From the NCBI RefSeq assembly GCF_003234175.2, contig NZ_CP126257.1, forward strand, positions 1,178,001-1,242,000: 64,000 nt of DNA. Reading direction: 5' to 3'. The stretch comes from Curtobacterium sp. MCSS17_007. GTDB taxonomy: Bacteria > Actinomycetota > Actinomycetes > Actinomycetales > Microbacteriaceae. This document shows, in pieces, positions 16,361 to 25,126 of the stretch. A program made the translations under genes and the position numbers. A model generated the notes under the pieces. It worked only from the letters and a program-made list of their open reading frames with translations, did no database searches and was not told the origin of the DNA. The number at the start of each line of letters is the position of its first letter. Within the stretch, counting starts at the first letter, position 1.

Positions 16361-18068
16361 CATCGAGAAGCTCCCGTTCACGCCGCAGCACCTGCGGATC
16401 TGGCAGCAGGAGGATCGACGCTTCATCAACTGGCCGGTCGTGTACGTCCTCGACGACGGCAAGCGCGTGTACGTCGGCGAGACGCTGAACACTGCCGCGC
16501 GAATGCGGCAGCATCTCGAATCGCCGACACGCGGAACGCTCAAAGTGGTTCGGCTCATCCTTGACGACACGTTCAACAAGTCCGTTTGCCTGGACCTTGA
16601 ATCGCAACTCATCGCTCTGCTCGCCGCGGACGGCAAGTTTACGGTGTTGAACAGCAACAAGGGCATCGTCGACGCCGATTACTACGATCGGCCGAAGTAC
16701 CGCGAAAATTTCAAGGAGGTGTTCGACGCCCTTCGCGAGCAGGAGGTCTTCACCCGCAGCTTGCCTGAGTTAGAAAACCGCGAGCTCTTCAAGCTTTCTC
16801 CCTTCAAAGCTCTGAACCGTGACCAGGCAATCGTGATGGAGGACATCCTCGAAGGCCTTTTCGACGACTGGGAAGACGAAGCAGCGGCGCCGATCACGGT
16901 TCAGGGAGATCCCGGTACGGGTAAGACCATCGTAGCGGTCTACCTGCTCAAGCTGCTCCGGGACATAGCAGAGGGCAACGGGCTCGACGACCCGGAGGGC
17001 GACGCGCTCTTCTCCGACTTCTTCACCCCAGACAATCACCGCCGGCTTGGTGCCTCTCGAGTCGGGCTCGTCGTTCCGCAGCAGGCGCTGCGCGCGTCGC
17101 TGAAGCGCGTTTTCGCGCAGACCCCTGGGCTTGACAGGACGATGGTGCTCACACCGTTCGAGGTCGGTAAGAGCGACGAGCCGTGGGATTTGCTCGTCGT
17201 GGATGAATCGCACCGACTCAATCACCGCGCCAACCAGGCGTCCGGCATGCAGAACAAGAGCTTCGGCGAAATCAATCACAAGCTGTTCGGCGCGGACGCC
17301 GACCATTTGACGCAGGTTGACTGGATCCGCAAGCAGAGCCGGCACCAGATCTTCCTGATCGACTCGCGACAGAGTGTACGACCAGCTGATCTGCCCCAGG
17401 AGACACAGAAGGCACTCATCGCCGAGGCGGACCGTTCGCACCGCCACTACGGTCTCTTCACGCAGATGCGAGTGCAGGGCGGGAGGGACTACGTGTCCTT
17501 TGCCCGAGCGCTTGTGGGCGGGCTCCCTAGAGAGCGTGAGGACTTCGGCGACTACGAGCTCCGACTCTTTGACGACCTCGGCGACATGCACGCGGCGATC
17601 CGGGCTAGGGACGCGGAGGTCGGGCTTTCCCGACTCGTGGCTGGGTACGCATGGGAGTGGAAAAGCAAGAGCGATCCGAAGGCGCACGACATCGAGATCG
17701 ACGGTCAGCGTCTGCAGTGGAACCAGACGCAGACCGACTGGATCACGTCGGCGGGAGCTCTCGAAGAGGTCGGATCTATCCACACTGTGCAGGGGTACGA
17801 CCTGAACTTCGCAGGTGTGATTATCGGCCCGGACCTGCGATTCGACGAAGAATCGCAGCGGATCGTCTTCGACCGCTCGAACTACTTCGACAAGAAGGGC
17901 ATTGAGAACAATCCTCGTCTCGGGATTGTGTACTCGGACGACGATGTCCTCCGGTTCGTAACGAACGTGTACTCGGTGTTGCTCACGCGCGGGGTGCTGG
18001 GCACCTACGTGTACGTGGTCGACCGAGCACTGCGAGAGCGCTTGCGGACCCTGATCCATCCGCGCTGA
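16347..18068 (+). CDS. GIY-YIG nuclease fused to DUF2075 helicase
   Basis: 573 residues from ATG 16347, inside the 3' end of the MazG gene. Residues ~29-100 form a GIY-YIG nuclease domain (WPVVYVLDDGKRVYVGET, then NTAARMRQHL with the catalytic Arg region). The rest is a DUF2075 SF1-like ATPase: Walker A GDPGTGKTIVAVYLLKLL near residue 188, Walker B LLVVDESHRLNH near 282, IFLIDSRQSVRP, and a C-terminal IHTVQGYDLNFAGVIIG plus VYSVLLTRGVLGTYVYV. DUF2075 helicases are often grouped with Schlafen-like ATPases. Codon use is less GC-biased than in the flanking genes, which suggests transfer. Together with MazG this forms a candidate two-gene defence module. Confidence 0.88.
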   Translation: MTSFDIEKLPFTPQHLRIWQQEDRRFINWPVVYVLDDGKRVYVGETLNTAARMRQHLESPTRGTLKVVRLILDDTFNKSVCLDLESQLIALLAADGKFTVLNSNKGIVDADYYDRPKYRENFKEVFDALREQEVFTRSLPELENRELFKLSPFKALNRDQAIVMEDILEGLFDDWEDEAAAPITVQGDPGTGKTIVAVYLLKLLRDIAEGNGLDDPEGDALFSDFFTPDNHRRLGASRVGLVVPQQALRASLKRVFAQTPGLDRTMVLTPFEVGKSDEPWDLLVVDESHRLNHRANQASGMQNKSFGEINHKLFGADADHLTQVDWIRKQSRHQIFLIDSRQSVRPADLPQETQKALIAEADRSHRHYGLFTQMRVQGGRDYVSFARALVGGLPREREDFGDYELRLFDDLGDMHAAIRARDAEVGLSRLVAGYAWEWKSKSDPKAHDIEIDGQRLQWNQTQTDWITSAGALEEVGSIHTVQGYDLNFAGVIIGPDLRFDEESQRIVFDRSNYFDKKGIENNPRLGIVYSDDDVLRFVTNVYSVLLTRGVLGTYVYVVDRALRERLRTLIHPR

Positions 18069-18403
18069 CGCCACCGGTGAAACCGGCGCGATGAAGATCG
18101 TGCAACTGCACCGAGCGCACCGACGGGCGTCGGATAGCCTTCCGGGGAGGGCTCGCACCCGGCGCGCAGATCCGGATGGACCGTCACCGCGCATCGGTCG
18201 AAATGTCACCTCACGAGAACGATCCTGTCCATCTCAGGACGGATCGGGGTAGGTCGGCCCACACCCCGACCGATTCGAGATGTTTCGAAGCGACCACGGC
18301 GTTGACGGTGGGGAGGCTACCGCCGACGATCACCCGATCGGACGAACGAGCTGTCGGCGCTCGCCCCTAGGCTCGAACGGCACCGAACGACAGGGAGGAG
18401 CGC
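18069..18403. other. Intergenic spacer, right end of the first island
   Basis: 335 bases without a convincing gene. A weak hairpin (CCGGT/ACCGG around 18075) follows the helicase stop. A TTGACG hexamer lies at 18302. A TAGGCT hexamer at about 18369 could serve the nuclease-helicase gene at 18404. No repeat of the left island boundary at 12.7 kb was found here. Confidence 0.4.
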
Positions 18404-21400
18404 ATGCAGATCACCACCGACGGGCAGGTCCTGCTCAGCCCGAGTGACCTCAGCACGTGGGCGACCTGCGAGTGGGCGTTCCTCCGCCGCCTCGACGCCA
18501 AGCTTGGCCGCGGCGGCCCCCTCCCTGCCGAGCACGACGACATGCTCGAGCGCACCGCTCGCCTGGGGGACCAGCACGAGCTCGACTACCTCGACATCCT
18601 CAAGCAGACCCGCGACGTCGTCGAGTTCGACCGCCCCGCACCGCGGGACTATGCCCGAGCAGCCGAAGAAGCACGAGCAGCGTTCGAGACCGGCGCCGAC
18701 GTCCTCTACCAACCGACCTTCCACGAGCCGCCCACCCCGGACCGCCCGGGCTTCATCGGCTTCGCCGACTTCATCCTCCGCAACGACCAGGGCTCCTACG
18801 AGGTTTACGACACCAAGCTCGCCCGCCACGCCAAGATCAGCGCCCTGCTCCAGCTCGCCGCCTACGCCGAGCAGATGCAGGCGAACGACATCCCGACGGG
18901 CGCGCAGGTCCACCTCGTCCTCGGCGACCGCACGACCACCACCCACGACCTCGCCGAAATCGCCCCGGTGTACCGCACGCAGCGCGCCGAGCTCGAACGG
19001 GTCATCGCCGAACGCATGAGCGAGACCGAGGAGCTCCACTGGGGCGACCCCCGCTACTCCAGCTGCGGCCGCTGCACCATCTGCCAGACCCAGGTGCAGC
19101 AGCACCGCGACCTGGTCCTCGTCGCCGGCATGCGCCTCGACCAGCGAACGAAGCTGATCCGGCAGGGGGTGCGGACGATCGACGACCTGGCGGACCGCAC
19201 CGCGGCCGTTCCCGGCATGTCGCGGTCGACGCAAGATCGGCTGGTGCGTCAGGCGCGCCTCCAGACCGAGACCGAAGCGGAGCAGCGCGCAAGCCAGGCA
19301 AAGAAGAGCACAGCCAAGCCCCGCTTCGAACTCCACGACCCCCGAGCCCTCGACGCGATCCCGGAGCCCGACCCCGGCGACGTCTTCTTCGACTTCGAGG
19401 GCGACCCCCTGCACACCGAGGACGGCGTCCACTGGGGCCTCGACTACCTCTTCGGCCTGGTCGACGACCGCGCCGACTTCACCGCCTTCTGGGCGCACAC
19501 GATCCGCGACGAGCGGCAGGCGCTGGTGGACTTCCTCGCCTTCGTCAAGGAACGTCGCGCGCAGCACCCGGGCATGCACGTCTACCACTACGCCGCGTAC
19601 GAGCGGACGCACCTGCTGTCCCTCGCCGCCCGGCACGGCGTGGGGGAGGACGACGTCGACGAACTGCTCCGCGCCGGAGTCCTCGTCGACCTGTACCCGA
19701 TCGTCCGCAAGGCCCTGGTGGTCGGCAGCCACAGCTACTCGATCAAGAAGCTCGAGCCGCTGTACATGGGCGAGGACCTCCGCACGAGCGACGTCACGAA
19801 CGCGGCCGACAGCATCACCGCCTACGTCGAGGCGATCGAGGAACTCCGCACCGGCGACCCCACCGTCGGGCAGCGCATGCTCGACCAGGTCGCCGACTAC
19901 AACGCCTACGACTGCCGCTCCACACTCCGGCTCCGCGACTGGCTGCTGTCGCTCCGGCTCCCGCGCACGGAGTCGGCGACCGAGGACACGGAACTCCTGC
20001 CGCCGATCCCCGTCGAGCGCGAGCCGAACCCCGTGTACACGGCCCTCGCCGCGCAGATCGCGGACGTCGACCCCCTCGATCGCGACGCCGACCAGACGGC
20101 CCTGGCGCTCGCCGCCGCCGCGATCGACTACCACCGCCGCGAGGCCAAGACCTTCTGGCAGGACCACTTCGACCGCCTCCGCAACCCCGTCGACGACTGG
20201 GCGGACACGCGAGACGTCCTGGTCGTCGAGCGTGCGTCGGTCGAGCGGGACTGGGACACGCTGCCGCGTGCCCGCTCGCTGTCACGAGAGATCCGGTTGT
20301 CGGGGACGCTCGCGCCCGGTTCTCGCATCCGGCCGGGAGGCACGCCCCACCTCGTCTACGACGACCCACTCCCGCCGTCGGTCACCGCTCCGGCGCCGGG
20401 TTCGAAGGGCGCGTCGGCTCGCGCGGTCGTGCTGGAAGCGGCCGACAACGGCGACGCGTTCGAGGTCCTGGTCAAGGAGAGCCTGCCGGTCGGCGGCGGC
20501 GAGCCGCACTCCGACTTCCCGGTCGTCCTGGCGCCGGCCGCCCCGCCGCGGGCGAAGCCGCAGCCCGAGGCGATCGCCGAGTGGGGGCAGGAGGTTCTCG
20601 ACGCCCTCCCGTCGATGCTGCCCGACCCGGCGCTCGACCTGCTCTGCCGGGTTCCGCCGCGTGGTGCGCTCGCTTCCGTAGACGGTGATGACACGGTGTC
20701 CGCCGTCGTCACGACGCTGCTCGGGCTCGACCGGTCGTACCTGGCGATCCAGGGCCCTCCCGGCACGGGGAAGACCTACGTCGGGTCGAACGTCGTCGCG
20801 CGGCTCGTCCGCGAGCACGGATGGCGCGTCGGGGTCGTCGGGCAGTCGCACGCGACGTCCGAGAACTTCCTGTCGTCGGTCGTCCGCGCCGGCGTGCCCG
20901 CGGACCGAGTGGTGAAGGTGCCGAAGTCCGGTGCGACCGAGGACGAGCTCGAGGCCGCCGCGTGGACACCGATGAAGAACAACGCCGCCGTCTCGGCGTT
21001 CCTGTCGTCGTGCGCCGAGACCGGCACCGGGGGAGTCGTCGGCGGGACCGCGTGGACGTTCGCGAACGAGGGCACGATCCCGCGGCGCTCCCTCGACCTG
21101 CTCGTGGTCGACGAGGCCGGGCAGTTCTCGCTCGCGCCGACGATCGCGTCCTCGATTGCCGCGCAGCGTCTGCTCCTGCTCGGTGACCCGCAGCAGCTGC
21201 CCCAGGTGTCGCAGGGCTCGCACCCCGAGCCGGTCGATCAGTCGGCGCTCGGGTGGCTGGCGGACGGCGAGCACGTGCTCCCGCCGGAGTTCGGCTACTT
21301 CCTCGCGCACACCCGGCGGATGGAGCCCGCACTGACCGCGTCGGTCTCGGGCCTGTCGTACGACGGGCAGCTGACCTCGATCGTGAGCGGGCGGCACCTC

Positions 21401-21895
21401 GACGACCTCGACCCGGGCGTCCACCCCGTGCCGGTCGTGCACAGCGGGAACACGACGTCGTCTTCAGAGGAGGCAGCGCGGGTCGTCGAACTCGCGCAGA
21501 GCCTGATCGGTCGCCGGTGGGTCGACGGCGAGGTGACGCGGACGGTCACGGACGAGGACGTCATCGTCGTCGCGCCGTACAACGCGCAGGGTGCCCTGAT
21601 CCGCGAGGCCCTCGACCGCGCCGGACTCCGCGGCACCCAGGTCGGGACGGTCGACATGTTCCAGGGGCGCGAGGCCGTGGTGTCGATCACCTCGCTCGCG
21701 GCCTCGAGTGCGGCGGACATCCCGCGCGGCCTCGACTTCCTGCTCATGCCGAACCGGTTGAACGTGGCGCTGTCTCGAGCGCAGTGGGCGGCGTACCTCG
21801 TGTACTCGCCGGCGCTCACCACGGGGCTGCCCCCGTCCATCAGCGGGCTGTCGCTGCTCTCCCGGTTCATCGAGCTGGTCGAGCCGCGCCGCTGA
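18404..21895 (+). CDS. TM0106-type RecB-like nuclease fused to SF1 helicase
   Basis: 1163 residues. N-terminal RecB/Cas4-like nuclease (LSPSDLSTWATCEWAFLRR; ADFILRND, EVYDTKLAR with the D and ExK catalytic pattern) and a cysteine-bearing stretch CGRCTICQTQVQQ. Next an RNase H-like exonuclease region (VFFDFEGDPL, YAAYERTHLL, HSYSIKKLEPLY). The C-terminal ~400 residues are an SF1/UPF1-like helicase: IQGPPGTGKTYVG, LLVVDEAGQFSLA, LGDPQQLPQVSQG, DMFQGREAVVSI, LNVALSRAQWAAY. GGGAGGAG before the ATG is a good ribosome binding site. The composition is that of the backbone, so it is probably an ordinary actinobacterial DNA-processing gene rather than part of the island. Confidence 0.9.
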   Translation: MQITTDGQVLLSPSDLSTWATCEWAFLRRLDAKLGRGGPLPAEHDDMLERTARLGDQHELDYLDILKQTRDVVEFDRPAPRDYARAAEEARAAFETGADVLYQPTFHEPPTPDRPGFIGFADFILRNDQGSYEVYDTKLARHAKISALLQLAAYAEQMQANDIPTGAQVHLVLGDRTTTTHDLAEIAPVYRTQRAELERVIAERMSETEELHWGDPRYSSCGRCTICQTQVQQHRDLVLVAGMRLDQRTKLIRQGVRTIDDLADRTAAVPGMSRSTQDRLVRQARLQTETEAEQRASQAKKSTAKPRFELHDPRALDAIPEPDPGDVFFDFEGDPLHTEDGVHWGLDYLFGLVDDRADFTAFWAHTIRDERQALVDFLAFVKERRAQHPGMHVYHYAAYERTHLLSLAARHGVGEDDVDELLRAGVLVDLYPIVRKALVVGSHSYSIKKLEPLYMGEDLRTSDVTNAADSITAYVEAIEELRTGDPTVGQRMLDQVADYNAYDCRSTLRLRDWLLSLRLPRTESATEDTELLPPIPVEREPNPVYTALAAQIADVDPLDRDADQTALALAAAAIDYHRREAKTFWQDHFDRLRNPVDDWADTRDVLVVERASVERDWDTLPRARSLSREIRLSGTLAPGSRIRPGGTPHLVYDDPLPPSVTAPAPGSKGASARAVVLEAADNGDAFEVLVKESLPVGGGEPHSDFPVVLAPAAPPRAKPQPEAIAEWGQEVLDALPSMLPDPALDLLCRVPPRGALASVDGDDTVSAVVTTLLGLDRSYLAIQGPPGTGKTYVGSNVVARLVREHGWRVGVVGQSHATSENFLSSVVRAGVPADRVVKVPKSGATEDELEAAAWTPMKNNAAVSAFLSSCAETGTGGVVGGTAWTFANEGTIPRRSLDLLVVDEAGQFSLAPTIASSIAAQRLLLLGDPQQLPQVSQGSHPEPVDQSALGWLADGEHVLPPEFGYFLAHTRRMEPALTASVSGLSYDGQLTSIVSGRHLDDLDPGVHPVPVVHSGNTTSSSEEAARVVELAQSLIGRRWVDGEVTRTVTDEDVIVVAPYNAQGALIREALDRAGLRGTQVGTVDMFQGREAVVSITSLAASSAADIPRGLDFLLMPNRLNVALSRAQWAAYLVYSPALTTGLPPSISGLSLLSRFIELVEPRR

Positions 21896-21946
21896 GACGC
21901 TCCCGGTCGCGGGTCTCTTCGCGGTGGCAGGCGCGAGGCCCCCAGG

Positions 21947-22384
21947 TCAGCCCTGAGCGGGCTCCCCGTCCTCGGTGTCCTCGGCGGGGATCTGGCCGCG
22001 CATCTGCGCCCTGATCCCGGCGAGCACGTCGGCGTGCAGGAAGTTCGCTGCCTCGGCGCTGGTCGGGTCGACGACGATGCCGAACTCCTCGGGCACCGCG
22101 GTGACGAGCTCGGCCATGCGGACCGGGCGGGCCTCGGTGCCTGGAACGCCCTCGGTGAGCTCAGCGGGGTCGGTGAAGACCGGCACGAACGGCAGGTCGC
22201 GGATCATCACGTGGGCGATGCTGCCGCCCTCGGGATCGTCCGCGGGCTTCCAGGGCACCCACGCGGCGCTCCCGAGGAATCCCTGCGCCGACGATGCCAT
22301 CCGGCGTCGCAGCGCCCCGGCGGGTGACTCGGTCTTGCCTGCGCCCGGACCGAAGGCCGACCCGCTCGTGTCGTTGCTGCTCAT
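21947..22384 (-). CDS. SseB N-terminal domain-like protein
   Basis: 145 residues. The core PFVPVFTDPAELTEGVPG, MAELVTAVPEEFGIVVDP resembles the SseB N-terminal family, small soluble proteins of uncertain role. The first ~35 residues are low-complexity. Converges with the nuclease-helicase gene (51-bp gap). Confidence 0.75.
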   Translation of the reverse strand: MSSNDTSGSAFGPGAGKTESPAGALRRRMASSAQGFLGSAAWVPWKPADDPEGGSIAHVMIRDLPFVPVFTDPAELTEGVPGTEARPVRMAELVTAVPEEFGIVVDPTSAEAANFLHADVLAGIRAQMRGQIPAEDTEDGEPAQG

Positions 22385-22505
22385 GGGGTTCCCTCCGCCG
22401 TGGTGTGCTCGGCCATGCTCCCACGGACGGTGCTGCCGGTCGTACGCCGCGCCTCCCACGAGCGCACGAGCGGACGAGCGCACGGACGCGCAGGGCCCAG
22501 CCTCG

Positions 22506-23168
22506 TCAGGAGTTCGTCGAGACGATGACGGACGTCATGGCCGCCGACGTCGCTGCTCCGACCGCGACCTGCTGGATCTGAGCGAGCACGGATCGCACCG
22601 CCGGCGATGCCCAGTCGCCGGTGACGACGGCGCGGACGTGCTCCCGGTCGACAGGGCCGAACTGGGCGACGAGCGTGTTCGTCGCGTCGAGCAGCCCGAT
22701 GAGGGTCGCGGTGTACGCGGACGGGACGGCGTGACCGGCGAGGACGTCCGCCACGGCTGACCGGACGAGTGCTTCGGGGCCTCCGTCGCGCTCGGGGTGT
22801 CGCGTGGTGGTGAAGAGGAGCAGCGTGCGCCGCCGCTCTTCGGCGAGGATCCCGCGCTGCACGAGGCCGGCGAGGACCGCCTCGCGGAGCGAACCGTTGC
22901 CGAGGTGCCGCACCCACCACTCAGCTGGGTGCTGAGGAGCCGCGGCGATGGATCCGAGCGCGGCGTCGAGCACCTGGTTCCCGGTCGGCTCCCAGGACGC
23001 CAGGACCACGCGGTCGACGTGCAGGGTGACGGCGTTGCGGAGTGCGAGGTCGGAGAGCACGGCACCGGCGAGGCCGAGGTCGAAGCGCGTCGCGTTCGCG
23101 GACCGCCGACCGTCGGGCGTGGTCTGCAGCAGCGCGAACGACTCGGGGACGGTGAGCATCTCGGCCAT
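22506..23168 (-). CDS. GPP34 family phosphoprotein
   Basis: 220 residues. GOLPH3/GPP34 fold: LTVPESFALLQTTPDGR, FDLGLAGAVLSDLALR, then LREAVLAGLVQRGILAEE and a C-terminal DREHVRAVV. In eukaryotes this family binds phosphatidylinositol-4-phosphate; in actinobacteria its role is undefined. Start ATG 23168 has GACGCT six bases upstream. 121 bp separate it from the SseB-like gene, same direction. Confidence 0.88.
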   Translation of the reverse strand: MAEMLTVPESFALLQTTPDGRRSANATRFDLGLAGAVLSDLALRNAVTLHVDRVVLASWEPTGNQVLDAALGSIAAAPQHPAEWWVRHLGNGSLREAVLAGLVQRGILAEERRRTLLLFTTTRHPERDGGPEALVRSAVADVLAGHAVPSAYTATLIGLLDATNTLVAQFGPVDREHVRAVVTGDWASPAVRSVLAQIQQVAVGAATSAAMTSVIVSTNS

Positions 23169-23300
23169 GTCGTCAGCGTCCCACGCGATGCGGGCAGAGG
23201 TCGAGCCTCCAGCCCCAGGGCCGGGACGACGGAGCCGGAGCCCGGGTCGGTTCGACCTTGCTGAACTCCTCCGTGGCTCTGCGCGAGGCATGGACGTTCT

Positions 23301-24176
23301 TCAGCAGCGCCGCAGCACCCGCTCCATCGCGTCGTGCTCGGCTGGCGCGACCCACAGCCGGTATGTCGTCTTCACCGCGATCTGGTGCTCGACGTACGTG
23401 CAGCGGAACGCCGTGTCCGCGGGCAGCCAGGTGGCTGCGTCGCCGGATCGCTTCTGCGCGTTCGAGTGCCCGTCGACGGCGAACAGGTTCGTCGGGTCGT
23501 TCGCGAGCGCCTCACGCTCCGTCTGCGTCAGCTGCTGCGCGCCGGTGCGCCACGCGTTCTCGAGCGCGACGACGTGGTCGATCTGCACGAGGGTCGACGT
23601 CCGGTTGCCCCGCACGAAGTCCACCCGCTCGCCCGTGTACGGCGACACGAGGGTGCCGCGCAGCACCTTGCACGGGCCCTGCCGCTCGATGTCGCGCAGG
23701 TCGCGGGCGAGCACGTCGTTGCGCGTGTCGCAGCCGTTGTGGTCGACGTCGAGCCAGGCGGTGCCGAACCGGCCCTCGCGGTCGTAGCCGGTCGCGGGTG
23801 CCTTGCCCTTCACCGGCAGGGCATCGAGCTGGCGGCGCGCGGTTGCGGCTGCGGTCGCTTCGGCGTCCGTTGCTCCGGTGGGGCTGGTCGCCTCGACGGT
23901 CGGCCGGGAGGCGCGACCCGCCTCGGTCCCACCGCTCGCGTCGGTCTGGTCCGACCCTCCCGCCGTCGGTGCGGCGGTGATCGTCGGTGCGGTCGTCGAC
24001 GGGAGCGGCCCCTCCGCCGCGGCGTCGGCGTCCGCGTCGGTCACGCCGGTGCTGTGCAGCAGCCAGCCGGCCAGGGCGAACACCGCGACGAGGCCGAGCG
24101 ACGTCAGCGCGGTCCGGGCCGTGCGGCGCGAGGAGGTGGAGCGGGTGGAACGCGGGCGGCGTCGACGGGACGTCAT
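23301..24176 (-). CDS. Membrane-anchored or secreted HNH nuclease (DUF1524)
   Basis: 291 residues. Basic N-terminus followed by one hydrophobic helix (TSLGLVAVFALAGWLLH), then ~70 residues of Ser/Thr/Ala-rich linker. The C-terminal ~180 residues are a DUF1524 HNH domain: RFGTAWLDVDHNGCDTRND, QIDHVVALENAWRTGA (DHVVAL with catalytic His), NDPTNLFAVDGHSNAQKR. This exported family is widespread in actinobacteria and may scavenge extracellular DNA. Divergent from the aldo/keto reductase gene. Confidence 0.9.
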   Translation of the reverse strand: MTSRRRRPRSTRSTSSRRTARTALTSLGLVAVFALAGWLLHSTGVTDADADAAAEGPLPSTTAPTITAAPTAGGSDQTDASGGTEAGRASRPTVEATSPTGATDAEATAAATARRQLDALPVKGKAPATGYDREGRFGTAWLDVDHNGCDTRNDVLARDLRDIERQGPCKVLRGTLVSPYTGERVDFVRGNRTSTLVQIDHVVALENAWRTGAQQLTQTEREALANDPTNLFAVDGHSNAQKRSGDAATWLPADTAFRCTYVEHQIAVKTTYRLWVAPAEHDAMERVLRRC

Positions 24177-24260
24177 GGTGAGGGACCTTCGGTGGTGCGG
24201 TGGAGCGGGCCCGGGCGGACCGTCACCGATCATCCCGTGAGGCACCGACGAACCAGGGCG

Positions 24261-24266
24261 TAGACA
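24261..24266 (+). promoter_or_regulatory. Leaderless -10 hexamer of the aldo/keto reductase gene
   Basis: TAGACA, six bases before ATG 24273. Confidence 0.5.
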
Positions 24267-24272
24267 CGGGGC

Positions 24273-25052
24273 ATGACCGATCATGCGAACCCCTCCGTGT
24301 CCGTCACCGGTGGGTCGATGCCGCTCCTGGGCTTCGGCACCTGGCAGATCCCGGACGCCGACGCTCCCGCCGCCGTGGGCGCAGCGCTCGAGGCTGGCTA
24401 CCGCCACATCGACACCGCGACGGGCTACTCGAACCAGCGCGGCGTGGGGAAGGCGCTCGCCGACTCCGGCCTCGCACGCGACGACGTCTTCGTCACGACG
24501 AAGCTGCCGCCGGACAACGCCGACCGGGTCCGGCAGACGATCGAGGAGAGCCTCGAGCAGCTCGGACTCGACCACCTGGACCTGTGGCTCGTGCACTGGC
24601 CGCCGAACGGTGAGGCCCGCCCGGACGTGTGGGAGCAGGTCGTCCAGGCGCAGGCCGACGGCCTCACCCGAGCGGTCGGTGTGAGCAACTACTCGCTCGC
24701 GCAGATCGACGAGCTCGTGAGTGCGACGGGGACGACCCCGGCGGTGAACCAGATCCGCTGGAGCCCGGTGGAGTACGACGCCGAGGTCGCCGCGGGGCTG
24801 CAGCAGCGCGGCGTGGTGCTCGAGGGCTACAGCCCGTTCAAGGCGAGCAACCTGCAGGACCCGACGCTCGTCGAGATCGCGGAGGCGCACGACGCCGACA
24901 GCGCGCAGGTCATCGTCGCGTGGCACGTCGCGCACGAGTTCGTCGTGATCCCGAAGTCGTCGAACCCGGAGCGCATCAGGTCGAACGCGGCGGGTGCACA
25001 CCTCGAGCTGACCGCGGACGAGGTGGCGCGCATCGACGGTCTCGCCAGCTGA
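24273..25052 (+). CDS. Aldo/keto reductase
   Basis: 259 residues, AKR superfamily (AKR5-like size). All four catalytic residues are seen: Asp in YRHIDTATGY, Tyr in the same motif, Lys in VFVTTKLPP, His in DLWLVHWPP. Cofactor-binding end IPKSSNPERIRSN favours NADPH. It would reduce aldehydes or ketones in the cytosol; substrate unknown. TAGACA six bases upstream implies a leaderless transcript. Confidence 0.93.
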   Translation: MTDHANPSVSVTGGSMPLLGFGTWQIPDADAPAAVGAALEAGYRHIDTATGYSNQRGVGKALADSGLARDDVFVTTKLPPDNADRVRQTIEESLEQLGLDHLDLWLVHWPPNGEARPDVWEQVVQAQADGLTRAVGVSNYSLAQIDELVSATGTTPAVNQIRWSPVEYDAEVAAGLQQRGVVLEGYSPFKASNLQDPTLVEIAEAHDADSAQVIVAWHVAHEFVVIPKSSNPERIRSNAAGAHLELTADEVARIDGLAS

Positions 25053-25126
25053 CCGATGACGACGGCGGGCTCGGGTCGGGAACGGCCGGAGCCCGCCGTC
25101 GTCGTACGGTTCGGCGTCGACGGGTC

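Noticed and set aside
18404..21895. RecB-like nuclease-helicase as part of the defence island
   Set aside because: Base composition and the strong ribosome binding site match the backbone, and the family is widespread in actinobacteria; left outside the island.
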